NCBI RefSeq assembly: GCF_004135645.1
Contig: NZ_SDPW01000001.1
Location: forward strand, 806,001 to 870,000
DNA length: 64,000 nucleotides
From: Senegalimassilia faecalis
GTDB taxonomy: Bacteria > Actinomycetota > Coriobacteriia > Coriobacteriales > Eggerthellaceae
Direction of reading: 5' to 3'
A program made the position numbers and the translations under genes. Under the pieces are notes generated by a model. The model did not search any database and was not told where the DNA came from. It saw only the letters and a program-made list of their open reading frames with translations. This document shows, in pieces, positions 9,330 to 19,100 of this stretch; within the stretch, counting starts at the first letter, position 1, and each line of letters begins with the position of its first letter.

Positions 9330-10211
9330 CTACACCGCCAGCACGAAGGGCTTGCCTTCGATGGTGGTGACGCCTAGGCGCACGCCGTAGACTTGCTCGA
9401 GCAGGTTGGGCGTGATGATGCTGTCAGGCGCGCCTTGCGCGACGATGCGTCCGCCGGCCAGCGCCACCAGGTTGTCGCTGTAGCGCAGCGCTTGGTTCAC
9501 GTCGTGCAGCACCATGGTCACCGTCATGCCGAATTCGCTGTTCAGGCGTTTGACTAGGTGCAGGATGTCCAGCTGATAGCGGATGTCCAGGTACGTGGTG
9601 GGCTCGTCGAGCAACAGCACGTCCGAGCCCTGCGCAAGCGCCATGGCAATCCACACGCGCTGCGCCTGCCCGCCCGACAGCGCAGACACCGGCCGGCGCG
9701 CGTACTCGGTCAGGCCCGTCACCTCAAGCGCCCAGGCCACCATGCGCTCGTCTTCCTCGGTGCTTGCCGCGCTGCCCACGCCGTGGTACGGGAAGCGCCC
9801 GTAGCCCACCAGCTTCTCCACCGCCAGGTCGCCCGGCGCGGAGTTCTTCTGGTGCACGATGGCCACCAGCCGCGCGAAATCGCGCAGGCGCAGCGCGGAC
9901 ACGTCGCCGCCGCGCAGGTGGATGCTGCCGCCCGTGGGCTTGAGGTTTTTCGTCAGCAGATTGAACAGCGTGGACTTACCCGAGCCGTTTGCCCCGATGA
10001 GCGTGGTGATTTGCCCCTCGGGAATGGTCAGGTCCAGGCCATCGAATATGGGCACGCGCCCGTGGTCGTAAGCGAATTGCAGCCCGTTTACAGTGAAGAC
10101 GGGGGCAGCGGGCACCGAATCCGTCAAGCTAGCGCCGGCCTTCCCCTCCATCTCATCAGCCACACCGGCCGAAGGCGCGGCGGTCAGCTGCTCGTTTTCG
10201 TTATTCGCCAT
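9330..10211 (-). CDS. Iron/haem ABC transporter ATP-binding protein (FecE/FhuC family)
   Basis: Cytoplasmic ATPase powering the FecCD-type importer encoded just upstream. Walker A GANGSGKST, Q-loop VHQKN, signature LSGGQAQR, Walker B DVLLLDEPTT and H-loop VLHD are all present. About 293 aa with a short polar N-terminal extension. I prefer the ATG at 10211 (AAAGG upstream within the permease gene) over the in-frame GTG at 10220. Either start overlaps the permease stop, so the genes are translationally coupled. As last gene of the NEAT-protein operon, it probably serves haem or haem-iron uptake; substrate specificity is inferred from context. Confidence 0.93.
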   Translation of the reverse strand: MANNENEQLTAAPSAGVADEMEGKAGASLTDSVPAAPVFTVNGLQFAYDHGRVPIFDGLDLTIPEGQITTLIGANGSGKSTLFNLLTKNLKPTGGSIHLRGGDVSALRLRDFARLVAIVHQKNSAPGDLAVEKLVGYGRFPYHGVGSAASTEEDERMVAWALEVTGLTEYARRPVSALSGGQAQRVWIAMALAQGSDVLLLDEPTTYLDIRYQLDILHLVKRLNSEFGMTVTMVLHDVNQALRYSDNLVALAGGRIVAQGAPDSIITPNLLEQVYGVRLGVTTIEGKPFVLAV

Positions 10212-11193
10212 AGGTACCACGCGCCTTTCGGAGCAGCAGGATGAACGCCGGGCCGCCTACCACCGACATGATGACGGCGGCGCTAATCTCATACGGAGCC
10301 GCAATGGTGCGGCCGAGCGTGTCGGCCAGAAGCAGGCAGAACGCGCCAAGCAGCATGCTGTAAGGCACCAGCCACTTGTGCGACGTGCCCACCAGCAAGC
10401 GCGCGATGTGCGGCACGATCAGGCCCAAAAAGCTGATGGGGCCGATGATGGCCGTGGAAATGGACGCCAGCAGCACGGCAACGGCGCTGATAAAGATGCG
10501 ATTTTTGTTCACGTCCAGGCCTAAGCTGCGCGCCGTTTTATCCTCAAGCGAAAGCAGGTCGCAGCGCTTCGTCACCAGCAGCGCAACGATCAGCCCCACG
10601 GCCGCGTAACCCGCAAGCGTTTCCAGATCGCTCCACGTTTTCATGGTGATGTTCGCGTTCACGATGCTGGCCACGCCCGACAGCGTTCCGCCCGTGCCCG
10701 AGCTGAACGCGCTGGAAATGCCCGAGAACATGGCGCTGACGGCCACGCCCACCAAAATGACGCGCAGCGGCGAAAGCCCGCCACGCCACGACAGGCTGTA
10801 CACCAGGCCGAACGCCACCATGCCGCCCGCGAACGCGAACAGCGGCGTGAAGTAAAACAGCGCCGGCGCGAATGCCGTCACCAGCACAGCCGCCAGGCTT
10901 GCGCCGCTTGACACGCCGATGATGCCCGGATCGGCCAGCGGGTTGCGGATGACCGCCTGCAGAAGCGTGCCCGAAACCGCCAGCGCCGCGCCGCCCACCA
11001 TGGCAATGAAGATGCGCGGGAAACGCAGGTCGTAGATGGTGGCAACCGTGTCGTCGTATTCGACGAACAGGCCGCTGACCAGCTGTTCTGGGCTTACCTG
11101 CAAGCTGCCCGTGTTCACGGCAACGAAGAACAGCGCCACAAGCGCCAACGCCGTCACCACGAACGCGGCTATTTTCCTTCCAGTACCTACCAT
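10201..11193 (-). CDS. FecCD/BtuC-type iron-haem ABC permease
   Basis: 330-aa polytopic inner-membrane permease. The diagnostic family block RFPRIFIAMVGGAALAVSG followed by LQAVIRNPLADPGIIGVSSG is present near residues 55-100, and the C-terminal VPHIARLL-type segment is present. SD GAGGAAGG lies before the ATG. It follows the binding-protein stop by a few bases and overlaps the ATPase gene start, so the three form one import cassette. It should form the homodimeric channel. Confidence 0.94.
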   Translation of the reverse strand: MVGTGRKIAAFVVTALALVALFFVAVNTGSLQVSPEQLVSGLFVEYDDTVATIYDLRFPRIFIAMVGGAALAVSGTLLQAVIRNPLADPGIIGVSSGASLAAVLVTAFAPALFYFTPLFAFAGGMVAFGLVYSLSWRGGLSPLRVILVGVAVSAMFSGISSAFSSGTGGTLSGVASIVNANITMKTWSDLETLAGYAAVGLIVALLVTKRCDLLSLEDKTARSLGLDVNKNRIFISAVAVLLASISTAIIGPISFLGLIVPHIARLLVGTSHKWLVPYSMLLGAFCLLLADTLGRTIAAPYEISAAVIMSVVGGPAFILLLRKARGTYGE

Positions 11194-11196
11194 AGC

Positions 11197-12273
11197 TTAG
11201 CCTTCCTCGCCGTACAGCATGGGTTGCAGCGTCTGCAACGCATCGGGGTAATTGAACGTGGCACTCATGCCGAACTGGTCGTACGGCAGGTCGTACACGC
11301 GCCCTTCCTTCACCGCGCGGAAGTGCTTCCACACGTCGTTCGTGGCGAATTCGTCGGCGAACATGGCCATGACCTGGTCTGGCAGCGCGTGCGCCGTACG
11401 CAGGATGATGTCGGGGTCGCGCGCCTGCATGTCTTCGGTGTTCACATTCAGGAACTCCTGGTCGGAACCGGCATACACGTTTTGCCCGCCCGCAAGCGCC
11501 ACCAAGCTGCCGGCGTAGCTGTTCTCGGTGGCCACAATGTAGCTGCCGGGCAGGCCCATGAGCACCAGCACGCTCGGCTGCGGCTTGCCGTCGATGCTGG
11601 CGCGATAATCGGCCATGAACGCATCATATTCCGACACAAGCGCCGCCGCCTGTTCGCGACGGTCGAACTTCGCGCCCATGGCCGAGATGCTGGCGTACAT
11701 GCCCTCGACGCTGCGCAGATCCAAAAACATGCACGCCACCGCAATGCCGGCGTACTCCGGGCGCAGGTCGTCGATGAGCGAATTCGGGCCGATGACGCAG
11801 CTGGGATGCAGCGACTTCACCACTTCCAAATCGGGCGACATGGGGCTTCCCACCTGGGGAAGCTGCGCGTAGCGCTCGGGCATGTCGCGCGAGGAGCTGC
11901 ACACGCCCACCAGGTCAAGGTCCAGCTTGTCGCAGATGGTGGCCACGGCGGGCGATGTGGCGATGAGCCGCTGCTGCTCGGTGCCGTCGGCATTGCGATA
12001 TGGATGCTGGTCGACGCAGCCGGCAAGCGGCAGCGCCGCCGCCGACAGCGCGGCCACCGCCAGGCCGCCGACGAAGCGACGACGCGTCATCGCGCGGCAA
12101 GCGCGTGGCTGCCAAGCATTGGCGGAAGCCTGTGCGAGTGCTGCAGAAAGCTGCCGTTGAGCAGGTTTTTTGCCAGCTGAGCTCGCCGCACCTTCAGGCG
12201 ATGGCGGCAAAGGAGCGCCCATCGGGGAAACGCAAGCGCCCTGCCGCCCCCCGCCTTGCTGTTCGCTGCGCAC
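11197..12273 (-). CDS. Iron/haem ABC substrate-binding lipoprotein
   Basis: Periplasmic-binding-protein fold (TroA/FepB type): IATSPAVATICDKLDLDLVGV, S-x-D-L-E-V-V-K, then PDIILRTAH and a C-terminal YPDALQTL. A twin-arginine signal (MTRRRFVGG) with lipobox LAGC begins only at residue 62. The GTG at 12273 has an AAGGG SD eight bases away and lies immediately after the NEAT gene stop, giving a long n-region. The ATG at 12090 would give a conventional 297-residue preprotein but has no visible SD. I keep the longer start with this doubt stated. Delivers ligand to the FecCD permease. Confidence 0.88.
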   Translation of the reverse strand: MRSEQQGGGRQGACVSPMGAPLPPSPEGAASSAGKKPAQRQLSAALAQASANAWQPRACRAMTRRRFVGGLAVAALSAAALPLAGCVDQHPYRNADGTEQQRLIATSPAVATICDKLDLDLVGVCSSSRDMPERYAQLPQVGSPMSPDLEVVKSLHPSCVIGPNSLIDDLRPEYAGIAVACMFLDLRSVEGMYASISAMGAKFDRREQAAALVSEYDAFMADYRASIDGKPQPSVLVLMGLPGSYIVATENSYAGSLVALAGGQNVYAGSDQEFLNVNTEDMQARDPDIILRTAHALPDQVMAMFADEFATNDVWKHFRAVKEGRVYDLPYDQFGMSATFNYPDALQTLQPMLYGEEG

Positions 12274-12274
12274 G

Positions 12275-13168
12275 CTACTTGCCCTTCGGCTTCGCGGCGG
12301 CGGCTGCTGCGGCGGCCGCGGCGGCTTGCTTAGCGCGCTTGGGCTTGAGATACGCGAAGTATGCGATCACGCCGGCGATAACAACTACCACCACGATGCC
12401 CGCCACAACAGCGCCGGTGGTGGCGCCATCAAGCGGGGCGGACTGGCTGCCTTCGGTGGTTTCCTGGCCATCGGCGTTGTACTCCTTCACGCCGGAATTC
12501 GCTGCGGAATCGGCGCTCGGAGCAGCTTCGCTTGTTGCGGTTGCGGCGGCGTCAGCGGCAGGCACGGTTTCGCTCTGGGCCGCCGGCGCCGGCTCAGCGG
12601 CTTCCTCACCAGGCACGATGCTCTCGACGAACGGCAGCGCGTCCGTGTTGCCCTCCGCCAGGTCCGCCAGCTGCACGAAATAGACAACGGCGCGGCTCAT
12701 GGGGTTCACGTACATGCTGACGCGGATGTTCGACGTCTTGCTGGGCACCTGGAAGCGCCAGTCGGCCACCGCGGTGTCGCCCACGGCGGACGTCTGCATC
12801 TGCGTGGCCTCCACCTCGGCAAACGCGCCGTCGCCGGCGTTGTCGGCCCAGAACGCCATGGCGCCCATCTGGTCGGCCAGCTTGAAGCGCAGCGTCACGA
12901 ACGTGTTGCCCGCAGTGTCGGTTTCCACGAGCGCCGCCGGGTACGTGCAGCCCGTGGTCATGGATTCGGCCAGCGCAATGTTGCTCTGACCTGCGGAGTC
13001 TTCGATACTTCCCGTAACCGGGTTGCTGTACGACGGCACGGTCGCCGCCGTGTACACGGCCGACGTGGCGGCATGCGCCACGCCAACGTGGGCCACCGCC
13101 GAAACAGCAAGCGCCACCACCACCGCGCACACGGTGGCCAACGTGCTGCGAACCATTCGCTTCGTCAT
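12275..13168 (-). CDS. Membrane-anchored NEAT-like haem-binding protein
   Basis: 297 aa. The start at 13168 is set by AAGGAGAAATCC before ATG; the longer upstream frame lacks an SD. Signal peptide (TLATVCAVVVALAVSAVAHA), then one NEAT-like beta domain (about residues 40-170) ending in VSMYVNPMSRAVVYFVQL, where the paired hydrophobic and Tyr residues match the haem-facing hairpin of NEAT domains. An Ala/Pro/Ser-rich stalk, a C-terminal transmembrane helix and a Lys/Ala tail follow, so it is membrane-anchored rather than sortase-anchored. It probably relays haem from the large NEAT protein to the binding lipoprotein. NEAT assignment is by pattern, not by a profile search. Confidence 0.8.
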   Translation of the reverse strand: MTKRMVRSTLATVCAVVVALAVSAVAHVGVAHAATSAVYTAATVPSYSNPVTGSIEDSAGQSNIALAESMTTGCTYPAALVETDTAGNTFVTLRFKLADQMGAMAFWADNAGDGAFAEVEATQMQTSAVGDTAVADWRFQVPSKTSNIRVSMYVNPMSRAVVYFVQLADLAEGNTDALPFVESIVPGEEAAEPAPAAQSETVPAADAAATATSEAAPSADSAANSGVKEYNADGQETTEGSQSAPLDGATTGAVVAGIVVVVVIAGVIAYFAYLKPKRAKQAAAAAAAAAAAKPKGK

Positions 13169-13219
13169 GGATTTCTCCTTCTGAACAGGGAAAACGATTC
13201 CACTTATTAAACGGCGAAC

Positions 13220-13248
13220 AGGCCGGCCCCGCACTGCGAGGCCGGCCT
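13220..13248. terminator. Hairpin between the two NEAT genes
   Basis: AGGCCGGC (13220-13227) pairs with GCCGGCCT (13241-13248) around a 13-nt loop. There is no long U-run on the operon strand, so it may be a partial terminator or an mRNA-stability element separating a more abundant surface NEAT mRNA from the transporter genes. Confidence 0.45.
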
Positions 13249-13479
13249 TTCGCTTCGCCCGCAAAGGGGCTGCCCCCGCAGGCAACGAGGCAAACGCACG
13301 CCCCGAAATCAATAACGCGCAAGCGTGGCAATCGAGTTTGCGAGCCAGCGCCCGGCATGCCAGCAAGCGCCCCAAGCGTCGTCACGCACGGCAGCCGCCC
13401 TTGCTTTGCGCCGCATCAGCCCCGCCCGAGTTCGCGAAATGCTGCAAGGCGAATGCCGGCACGCAAGGGCGACCGGCTG
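13249..13479. other. Gap downstream of large NEAT gene
   Basis: Anonymous GC-rich sequence with TGCCCCCGCAGG near 13272-13283. Nothing gene-like. Confidence 0.5.
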
Positions 13480-15804
13480 CTACTGCCGCTTGCTGCGGCG
13501 ACGGGACGCCACGGCAACGCCGCCGGCCACCAGGGCCGCAACCGCAGCAGCGCCCGCAACACCGGCAGCGACGTCACCGGTCTGCGCCATGGTGGTGCTG
13601 CTAGAAGCCACCACGGAGTCCTGACCCGTGCCCAGGTCCTTGGCCTGCGACAGCTTCAGGTGCATGTCGGCAACCTGCGCGCCGCCGCCAAGCTGCTCCA
13701 TCTCCTTGATGGTCATGCTGATGGGCACCACCGTGTCGGAGTCGGCCTTCGGAATGGAAACGGTGTACTGGTTGCCGCTTTTCGCCAGCGTGGAGCCGTT
13801 GTACGCCAGCGAGATGATGTGGCTAGCGCCTTCGCTGGTGGCCGAGAAGCTCACCTTGAACGTGCCGTCGGACTGCGGGCGGACCAGCGCGGTGTCGCCG
13901 AAGTACTTCGCGGCCATGGACGTCTCGGAGCTGTTCTGCTTCAGCCAAGAAACGGGCACTTGATAGGTGTGGCCAACCTGGAAGCCCTGCTCAGCCTTCT
14001 GGCCAGCGGGGTCGGTGGTGGTAGTGCCGGAGTTGTTGCCACCGTTGTTGCCCGCGTTATCGTTCGGGTTGCTCGGCTTGATCGGCTCGCCGCTGGTGGT
14101 GGGCAGGCTGGTGGTGTCCATGCTCAGGTATGCCGTCTGCTGCATATCGCCCACCGGCGTGCTCAGGCCGAAGGTCAGCTCGATTGCCTCTGCCAGCGAG
14201 TCGACCGTCACTTCATACTGGTTGTTGCCCAGGCTGGTTGCATCGGCGCCAGCATGCGAAACGCCCTTGATGTACTCAGCGCCGGCAGCGGTAATACCGA
14301 AGCGCACCTTATAATGAGCGCCGTCCCACACCACCGTGGCGTTCTGCTCGAAATACTGGGCAGCCATGGAGTCCGAGCCATCGGCCTTCACCAGCTTGGC
14401 AGGCACGGTGTACTCCTTGCCCTGTTCAAGCTTGAAATCAGCCTTCGAACTAGAGGGCTTATCGGCGGAGTTGTCGAACGCTTCAATGGCCGCATTCAGC
14501 TGCTCGGTTGCCGCGTTCACGCCCGCCTGAGGAATCTTGTCGTTGGCAGCAGCCTTCTCGGCGATGGCAATGGCCTCCTGCAGCGCAGCGAACGCCTTGT
14601 CGGTCTTGTTGCCCCGCTCGATGGCCTTCGCCTTCGCAATGGCAACGTTCAGTGCGGTCTTGTCAACCTGCTGCTCGTCCTGACCAGGCTTGGGCTTGGT
14701 GCCTCCGGGGTTGTTGAACGCCTCCACAGATGCGCTCAAAGCCGTAATGGCATTAGCAATGCTGTCGTCCGTTGCGTTGGCCGAGTCGACGGCAACGTAA
14801 GCGTCGTCGATGGCCTTCTGCAGCGCCGCGTTCGCGCCGTCGGTCTTCCCGCCCGCGGCAAGTGCCTTCTCGGCAACCACGATTTTAGACGTCAGGCCCG
14901 TCCTATCAACGGAAGAAGGTTTTGGCGTCGCATCGCCGATGACCAGCTGGAACGGGTGCAAATTCGTCATCAAACCCGTGGGGCCCGCTTTTAGTGTGTA
15001 GCCGAACGTGATGTTGTACGTGCCGTCAACTCCAGGTAGCGGCAGTGAATACGTGGCCGAGCCGTCCTCGTGCACCACCTTCGGCACCTTCACGCCCGCA
15101 AACGTGATGTCTCCAAGCGTGTTGCCCGCGCCCAGCGAATTCGCCGTCAGCTCGACGGTGTAGCCGTTTTTGGCCGGAGTCACCTTCACCTTGTCCTGGA
15201 AGCTGCCACCATACTTGGACGTGGCATCTTCGCCCTTGAAGAACAGCTTGAAACCGGTTTCGTAAGCCGCATCGGCTTCTTTGATGGGAAGCGTGGAGGT
15301 GTCGAGCGTCATGGTGTAGTCGATACCTGCCGGGAACATGCCCGCCATGGCGCCGCCGATGACGATGTTCGCCTTGATGACGTCATCAAGCGAGGAAACG
15401 TTGAACGTATACGTATGGTCCGCAGACTGGGAAATCTTGTTCCCATTGACGGTCATGTCGCCGATTGCGGCGCTGTATTCGGCGAAGCCTACCACCACGT
15501 TGTACGTGCCGTCCGCTTGCGCGACGATGTCGACCTGGTTGCCGAAATACTTGCCGATCATTTGCTTGACCATGGCGGCCATAGAACCCTCGGCATCGTA
15601 TGCAACGTTGACCGTATATGCCTTGCCAACCTCCAGATCGTACTGCTTCTGCTGGCCCTCGCCAGAGAGCGCCACGGGGGTTGCGCCGTCGTTGCCGGCA
15701 TCTTGCGCCAGGGCGATTGCCGGCACCATGCCCGTGGCCAGCGTGGCCGCCAGCACCAGCGAAGTTCCGCGACGAACAACGCTGTATCTCATTTCCTGTT
15801 TCAT
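13480..15804 (-). CDS. Large multi-NEAT cell-wall haem-capture protein
   Basis: 774 aa from the ATG at 15804 (AAAGGAACAGCGGA upstream). Signal peptide 1-34. NEAT-like modules at about 55-175, 185-295 (weaker), 455-568 and 605-718; several show the S-M-A-A-x-Y-F signature. Two FIVAR helical modules (300-362, 380-443) separate them. The C-terminus has a sortase-like signal in which the usual LPxTG is AQTG (740-743), followed by a hydrophobic helix and RRRSKRQ. It is first in the haem-uptake operon and should sit on the cell wall to take haem from host or dietary sources. Haem binding is inferred from the family. Confidence 0.85.
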   Translation of the reverse strand: MKQEMRYSVVRRGTSLVLAATLATGMVPAIALAQDAGNDGATPVALSGEGQQKQYDLEVGKAYTVNVAYDAEGSMAAMVKQMIGKYFGNQVDIVAQADGTYNVVVGFAEYSAAIGDMTVNGNKISQSADHTYTFNVSSLDDVIKANIVIGGAMAGMFPAGIDYTMTLDTSTLPIKEADAAYETGFKLFFKGEDATSKYGGSFQDKVKVTPAKNGYTVELTANSLGAGNTLGDITFAGVKVPKVVHEDGSATYSLPLPGVDGTYNITFGYTLKAGPTGLMTNLHPFQLVIGDATPKPSSVDRTGLTSKIVVAEKALAAGGKTDGANAALQKAIDDAYVAVDSANATDDSIANAITALSASVEAFNNPGGTKPKPGQDEQQVDKTALNVAIAKAKAIERGNKTDKAFAALQEAIAIAEKAAANDKIPQAGVNAATEQLNAAIEAFDNSADKPSSSKADFKLEQGKEYTVPAKLVKADGSDSMAAQYFEQNATVVWDGAHYKVRFGITAAGAEYIKGVSHAGADATSLGNNQYEVTVDSLAEAIELTFGLSTPVGDMQQTAYLSMDTTSLPTTSGEPIKPSNPNDNAGNNGGNNSGTTTTDPAGQKAEQGFQVGHTYQVPVSWLKQNSSETSMAAKYFGDTALVRPQSDGTFKVSFSATSEGASHIISLAYNGSTLAKSGNQYTVSIPKADSDTVVPISMTIKEMEQLGGGAQVADMHLKLSQAKDLGTGQDSVVASSSTTMAQTGDVAAGVAGAAAVAALVAGGVAVASRRRSKRQ

Positions 15805-15884
15805 TCCGCTGTTCCTTTCATCTTCCAACGACGACCAAACGCGATTGCAAACCACCAGTTCGGAGTGTCGATTTATCTCAGGCA

Positions 15885-15908
15885 AACAGTTGGTTTTTTC
15901 GAACTGTT
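15885..15908. promoter_or_regulatory. Leader dyad AACAGTT-N10-AACTGTT
   Basis: 7-bp arms at 15885-15891 and 15902-15908 with a 10-nt gap, lying between promoter and start codon. The leader of the second subtilase gene carries a 10-bp version with the same core and the same gap length. Confidence 0.55.
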
Positions 15909-15932
15909 ATCTCAGGTGTACTAAACGTTAGA

Positions 15933-15984
15933 AGTATACCTAAGTCCACAAATAAGGGAAGAACCGTGGGTAACTTTTGTTACA
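15933..15984 (-). promoter_or_regulatory. Promoter and upstream dyad of haem operon
   Basis: On the minus strand: -35 TTCCCT (15955-15960), 16-bp spacer, -10 TATACT (15933-15938). Eight bases upstream of the -35 lies the dyad GGTAACTTTTGTTACA (15969-15984). The same elements with the same 8-bp gap precede the subtilase gene at 23868. The position suggests an activator site. Confidence 0.65.
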
Positions 15985-16066
15985 AATTCTCCGTAACTAG
16001 CAAATGTGCTGAAACTGCCGCGCGTTGTTTGGAAATTGGTGGTGCGCCTTCGGCGCTTTCTATTTG

Positions 16067-16088
16067 GGGAAGAGCTTTCGCTCTTCCC
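16067..16088. other. GAAA-tetraloop hairpin
   Basis: GGGAAGAGC, TTTC, GCTCTTCCC on the + strand (GAAA loop on the minus strand). A second hairpin with a different stem but the same GC-GAAA-GC top and the same trailing CCCTAC lies at 48288-48307. Confidence 0.5.
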
Positions 16089-16142
16089 TACGAGTTTTGG
16101 CTGCATGGCTGTTCGGTGTCGCAGCTGGCATCAAGCCCTGCA

Positions 16143-16174
16143 AAAGAAGGGGAGACAGGAGCCTCCCCTTCTTT
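16143..16174 (-). terminator. Terminator of second subtilase gene
   Basis: AAAGAAGGGGAG (16143-16154) pairs with CTCCCCTTCTTT (16163-16174) around an 8-nt loop, just beyond the stop codon at 16186. The A/T ends supply a short U-run in either direction. Confidence 0.8.
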
Positions 16175-16185
16175 CAAACACGTGG

Positions 16186-19100
16186 TTACTCGCGATTTTT
16201 GCGGCGCGCGAAGAACGCTGCGATCGCTGCCGCTACGGCGCCGAAGACGCCCGTTGCCACCAGTGGAGCAACCGGAGCCGCATCGCCGGTCTGCGACAAC
16301 GTGCCGCCTGCCGGGCTCGATGTGGCCGACGCGCTACCGCCGGCATTGCCACCGGCACCGTTGTTTGCACCTGGCGTACCGTTAGCAGGCGTTTCGCCCG
16401 TCGGGGCCTTATCGCCCGGCGTTCCAGCAGCAACCTTCACCAGCCCAGCCTGTGCCTTGGTCAGCGCATCAAGCGCAGCGCTCACGTCGGCGCTGCTTGT
16501 CGGGTTGGCCAGCTGCCGCTCGGCCGCCGCCAGCGCTTCGGAGAACAGCTTCCATGAATCCGCCGTGTAATCAGCCTCGTTCAGCTGCTTCGCCTGTTCA
16601 ACCGCCTGCTGCAAACCGGCAACATCAACGTCGCCAGGCTGCGGATTCGGGTCGGGATCAGGCTTCGGCGTCGGTTCCGGATCGGGAGCGGGATCAGGCT
16701 TCGGCGTCGGTTCCGGATCGGGATTCGGGTCGGGCGCCGGCGCAACCTTCACCAGCGCGGCTTGCGCATCAGTCAGCGCGTGCAACGCATCGTCGGCCGC
16801 CTGCTGCGTAGTGGGATTGGCCAGCACGTTCTTCGCCGTGGCAAGCGCTGCCGAGAACGCCTTCCACGAATCCGCCGTGTAATCGGATTCGACAAGCTTG
16901 TCCGCTGCCACAATGGCATCTTGCAGCGCAGCCGTGTCCACGTTCGCTTCCGCAAGCGCGCCCTGCGCGGCAACCAACGCCTCAAGCGCCCCATTGACGG
17001 CCGCCTGACTTTCAGGATTCACCAGCTGCGCACGGGCCGCGGTCAACGCCTTCGCGAACGGCGCCCACGTTTCGGCCGTGTAGTCGCCGCGGTTGAGCTT
17101 CTCGGCCGCCGCCACCGCATCGGACAACGCCTGCGTGTCAACTGCCGCAAGCCCGGCCACCGTCTTCACGGTCACCGCAGCACTTGCCACGTTCACGCTT
17201 ACGCCGTCGACGGTCACGCGCGCCACCACGTGGTACGCATGGTCGCCCGCGCCCGGCGCATACGATGCACCCGTTGCGCCCTCGATGGCCGCCCCATCGC
17301 AGAACCACTGGTACGTTACCGCCGCCCCATCAGGCGCGCTCACCGTCGCGTTCAGCACCGGCGCGTTTTGGCCTTCGCCAACCACTACCACACCGGACTT
17401 GTCGAGCGTCACCTTCGGCTGAACACCCAGCAGCGTTGAAGACTCCGTCAGCCACGTGGCGTCGCGCACGTCGGCGCGAATGGTGGAGCCATCGGTGGGA
17501 ACGGCCCAGTTCAGCGTGTCGGCGGTAGACCAATCGGCCAGCACGTTCTCCTGGCCAGACGGCGAAACCTCCACGAAGCGGAACTCTTTCGCCCCGTTGA
17601 CGCCGCCCTGCGCCGTGGCCGTAACCGGCGTCACCTGGCCCGGCTCCACCGCGCCCGCCGCGGCAAGCGACACGGAAAGCGGCGTGTACGCAAGCAGCTG
17701 ATGCTCAGGGTCAAGCGAGCCATACGTACCCTGCATGGCCGCCTTCGCCACATCGTAGCCCTGCGACCCCGCCGGCGCATAGATGCGCACGTCGCTGGCG
17801 TAACCGCCGATGTTCCAGCCGAACTCAAGGCTTTCCAGATCAGCAGGCACCACCAAAATCTTCGGGCACGTTTCCGATGCGCTAAAGCTGATCTTCGTCA
17901 TGCCAGGACCGAAGTATGCGGACTGCATGATGCTGTCGTCCTGCTTCGAGCTGGACACGTACTGTCCGCCGTCGCCGCCGCGCACAATCAAATGCGTGGG
18001 CAGATGCCCCGAGAACGCCGAGGCGCCGATATTGCTTTTCGGGTTGCCCATCTGCTTGATGTTCGTGCCGAACTCCACGAAGTTCAGGTTCAAATCCCAG
18101 TTAAACGCCGTGTCAGCCACGTACTGCAGGCTATCGGGGAACGTGACGCTTGCCAGGTTGTCACACGTGTTGAACGCGCCCCACTCGATGGACCTCACGC
18201 CCTCGGGAATGACTACGGACTTGATGACGCGGTTCGAGCGGAACGCCTCGCGGTCGATGGATACGGTGCCGCTTTGCACGGCCACGTTCTCCGTCTTGCT
18301 GGCCGCAGCGCTCTTGACCAGGTGCAGCCCGTCGTCCATCTGCGCGTACAGCACGTTGTCCAGCGCCGAGTACACCGGGTTTTCGCCCGAAACCGTCAGC
18401 GTTTCAAGCGACGAAGCGCCCGCGAACAGCTCCGCGCCGCCGCTGGCGATGCCCGCGCCGATATGCGCCGCCGTCATGCCCGTGAGGTTCTTGAACGCGT
18501 TCGCGCCCACTTCGGTCACGGAATCGGGCAGGATAACGGCCTTGATGGCGCCGTTGTAGGATGCCGTGTCCTTGCCGTCAGTGCTGGAGTCGTCGTCCGA
18601 GCCAGTGGTTTCCTCGTCCGAGAACGCCAGCGCGCCGATCTTCGTCAGCTTGTTCAAGTCGCAGCGCAGGTTCACCGTCTCCAAGCTCACGCACTTCGAG
18701 AACGCCTTGGCGGGGATCTCCGTCGCACCGCCGATGTTGATGTACGTCATCGCCGAGCAACCGGCAAACGCACCTTCGCCCATAGTGGTGAAGCCGTCAG
18801 GCAGCACCATCGACGTCAACGTTGCGTTGGCAAACGCCGAGGCGCCGATGCTGGTCAGACCGTCGGGCACGTTGACCTTCGTCGCCTGCGCACCGTTGAA
18901 TGCGTTGTCGGCCACCTGGCGAACGGAAGCGGGCACCGTGTACGTGCCGCCCGGCAGCTTCTTACCCGCCGGGAAGGCCACCAGCTGCGTTGCATCCTTG
19001 TTCAGCAGCACGCCGTCAAGCGCCGAGTAGTTCGCCACGCCTTCGGCAACCTTGAACTCCAGCAGCGCCGCGTCGCCCACGAATGCGCTGATGAGCGCGC

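Larger units (their letters stand above)
15805..16142. other. Promoter region of haem operon
   Basis: Contains, going away from the gene, an AACAGTT/AACTGTT dyad (15885-15908), a 12-bp imperfect dyad over the -10 box (15911-15944), the promoter (15933-15960), a GGTAAC dyad (15969-15984) and a GAAA-loop hairpin (16067-16088). Confidence 0.7.

Noticed and set aside
13357-14994. 545-codon + strand frame opposite the large NEAT gene
   Set aside because: Shadow frame; the minus-strand product has a signal peptide, NEAT and FIVAR modules and a sorting signal.
15922-15944. DtxR/IdeR box upstream of haem operon
   Set aside because: TTAG...CTAA halves are present but spacing is wrong for the 19-bp consensus; listed only as an undefined dyad.
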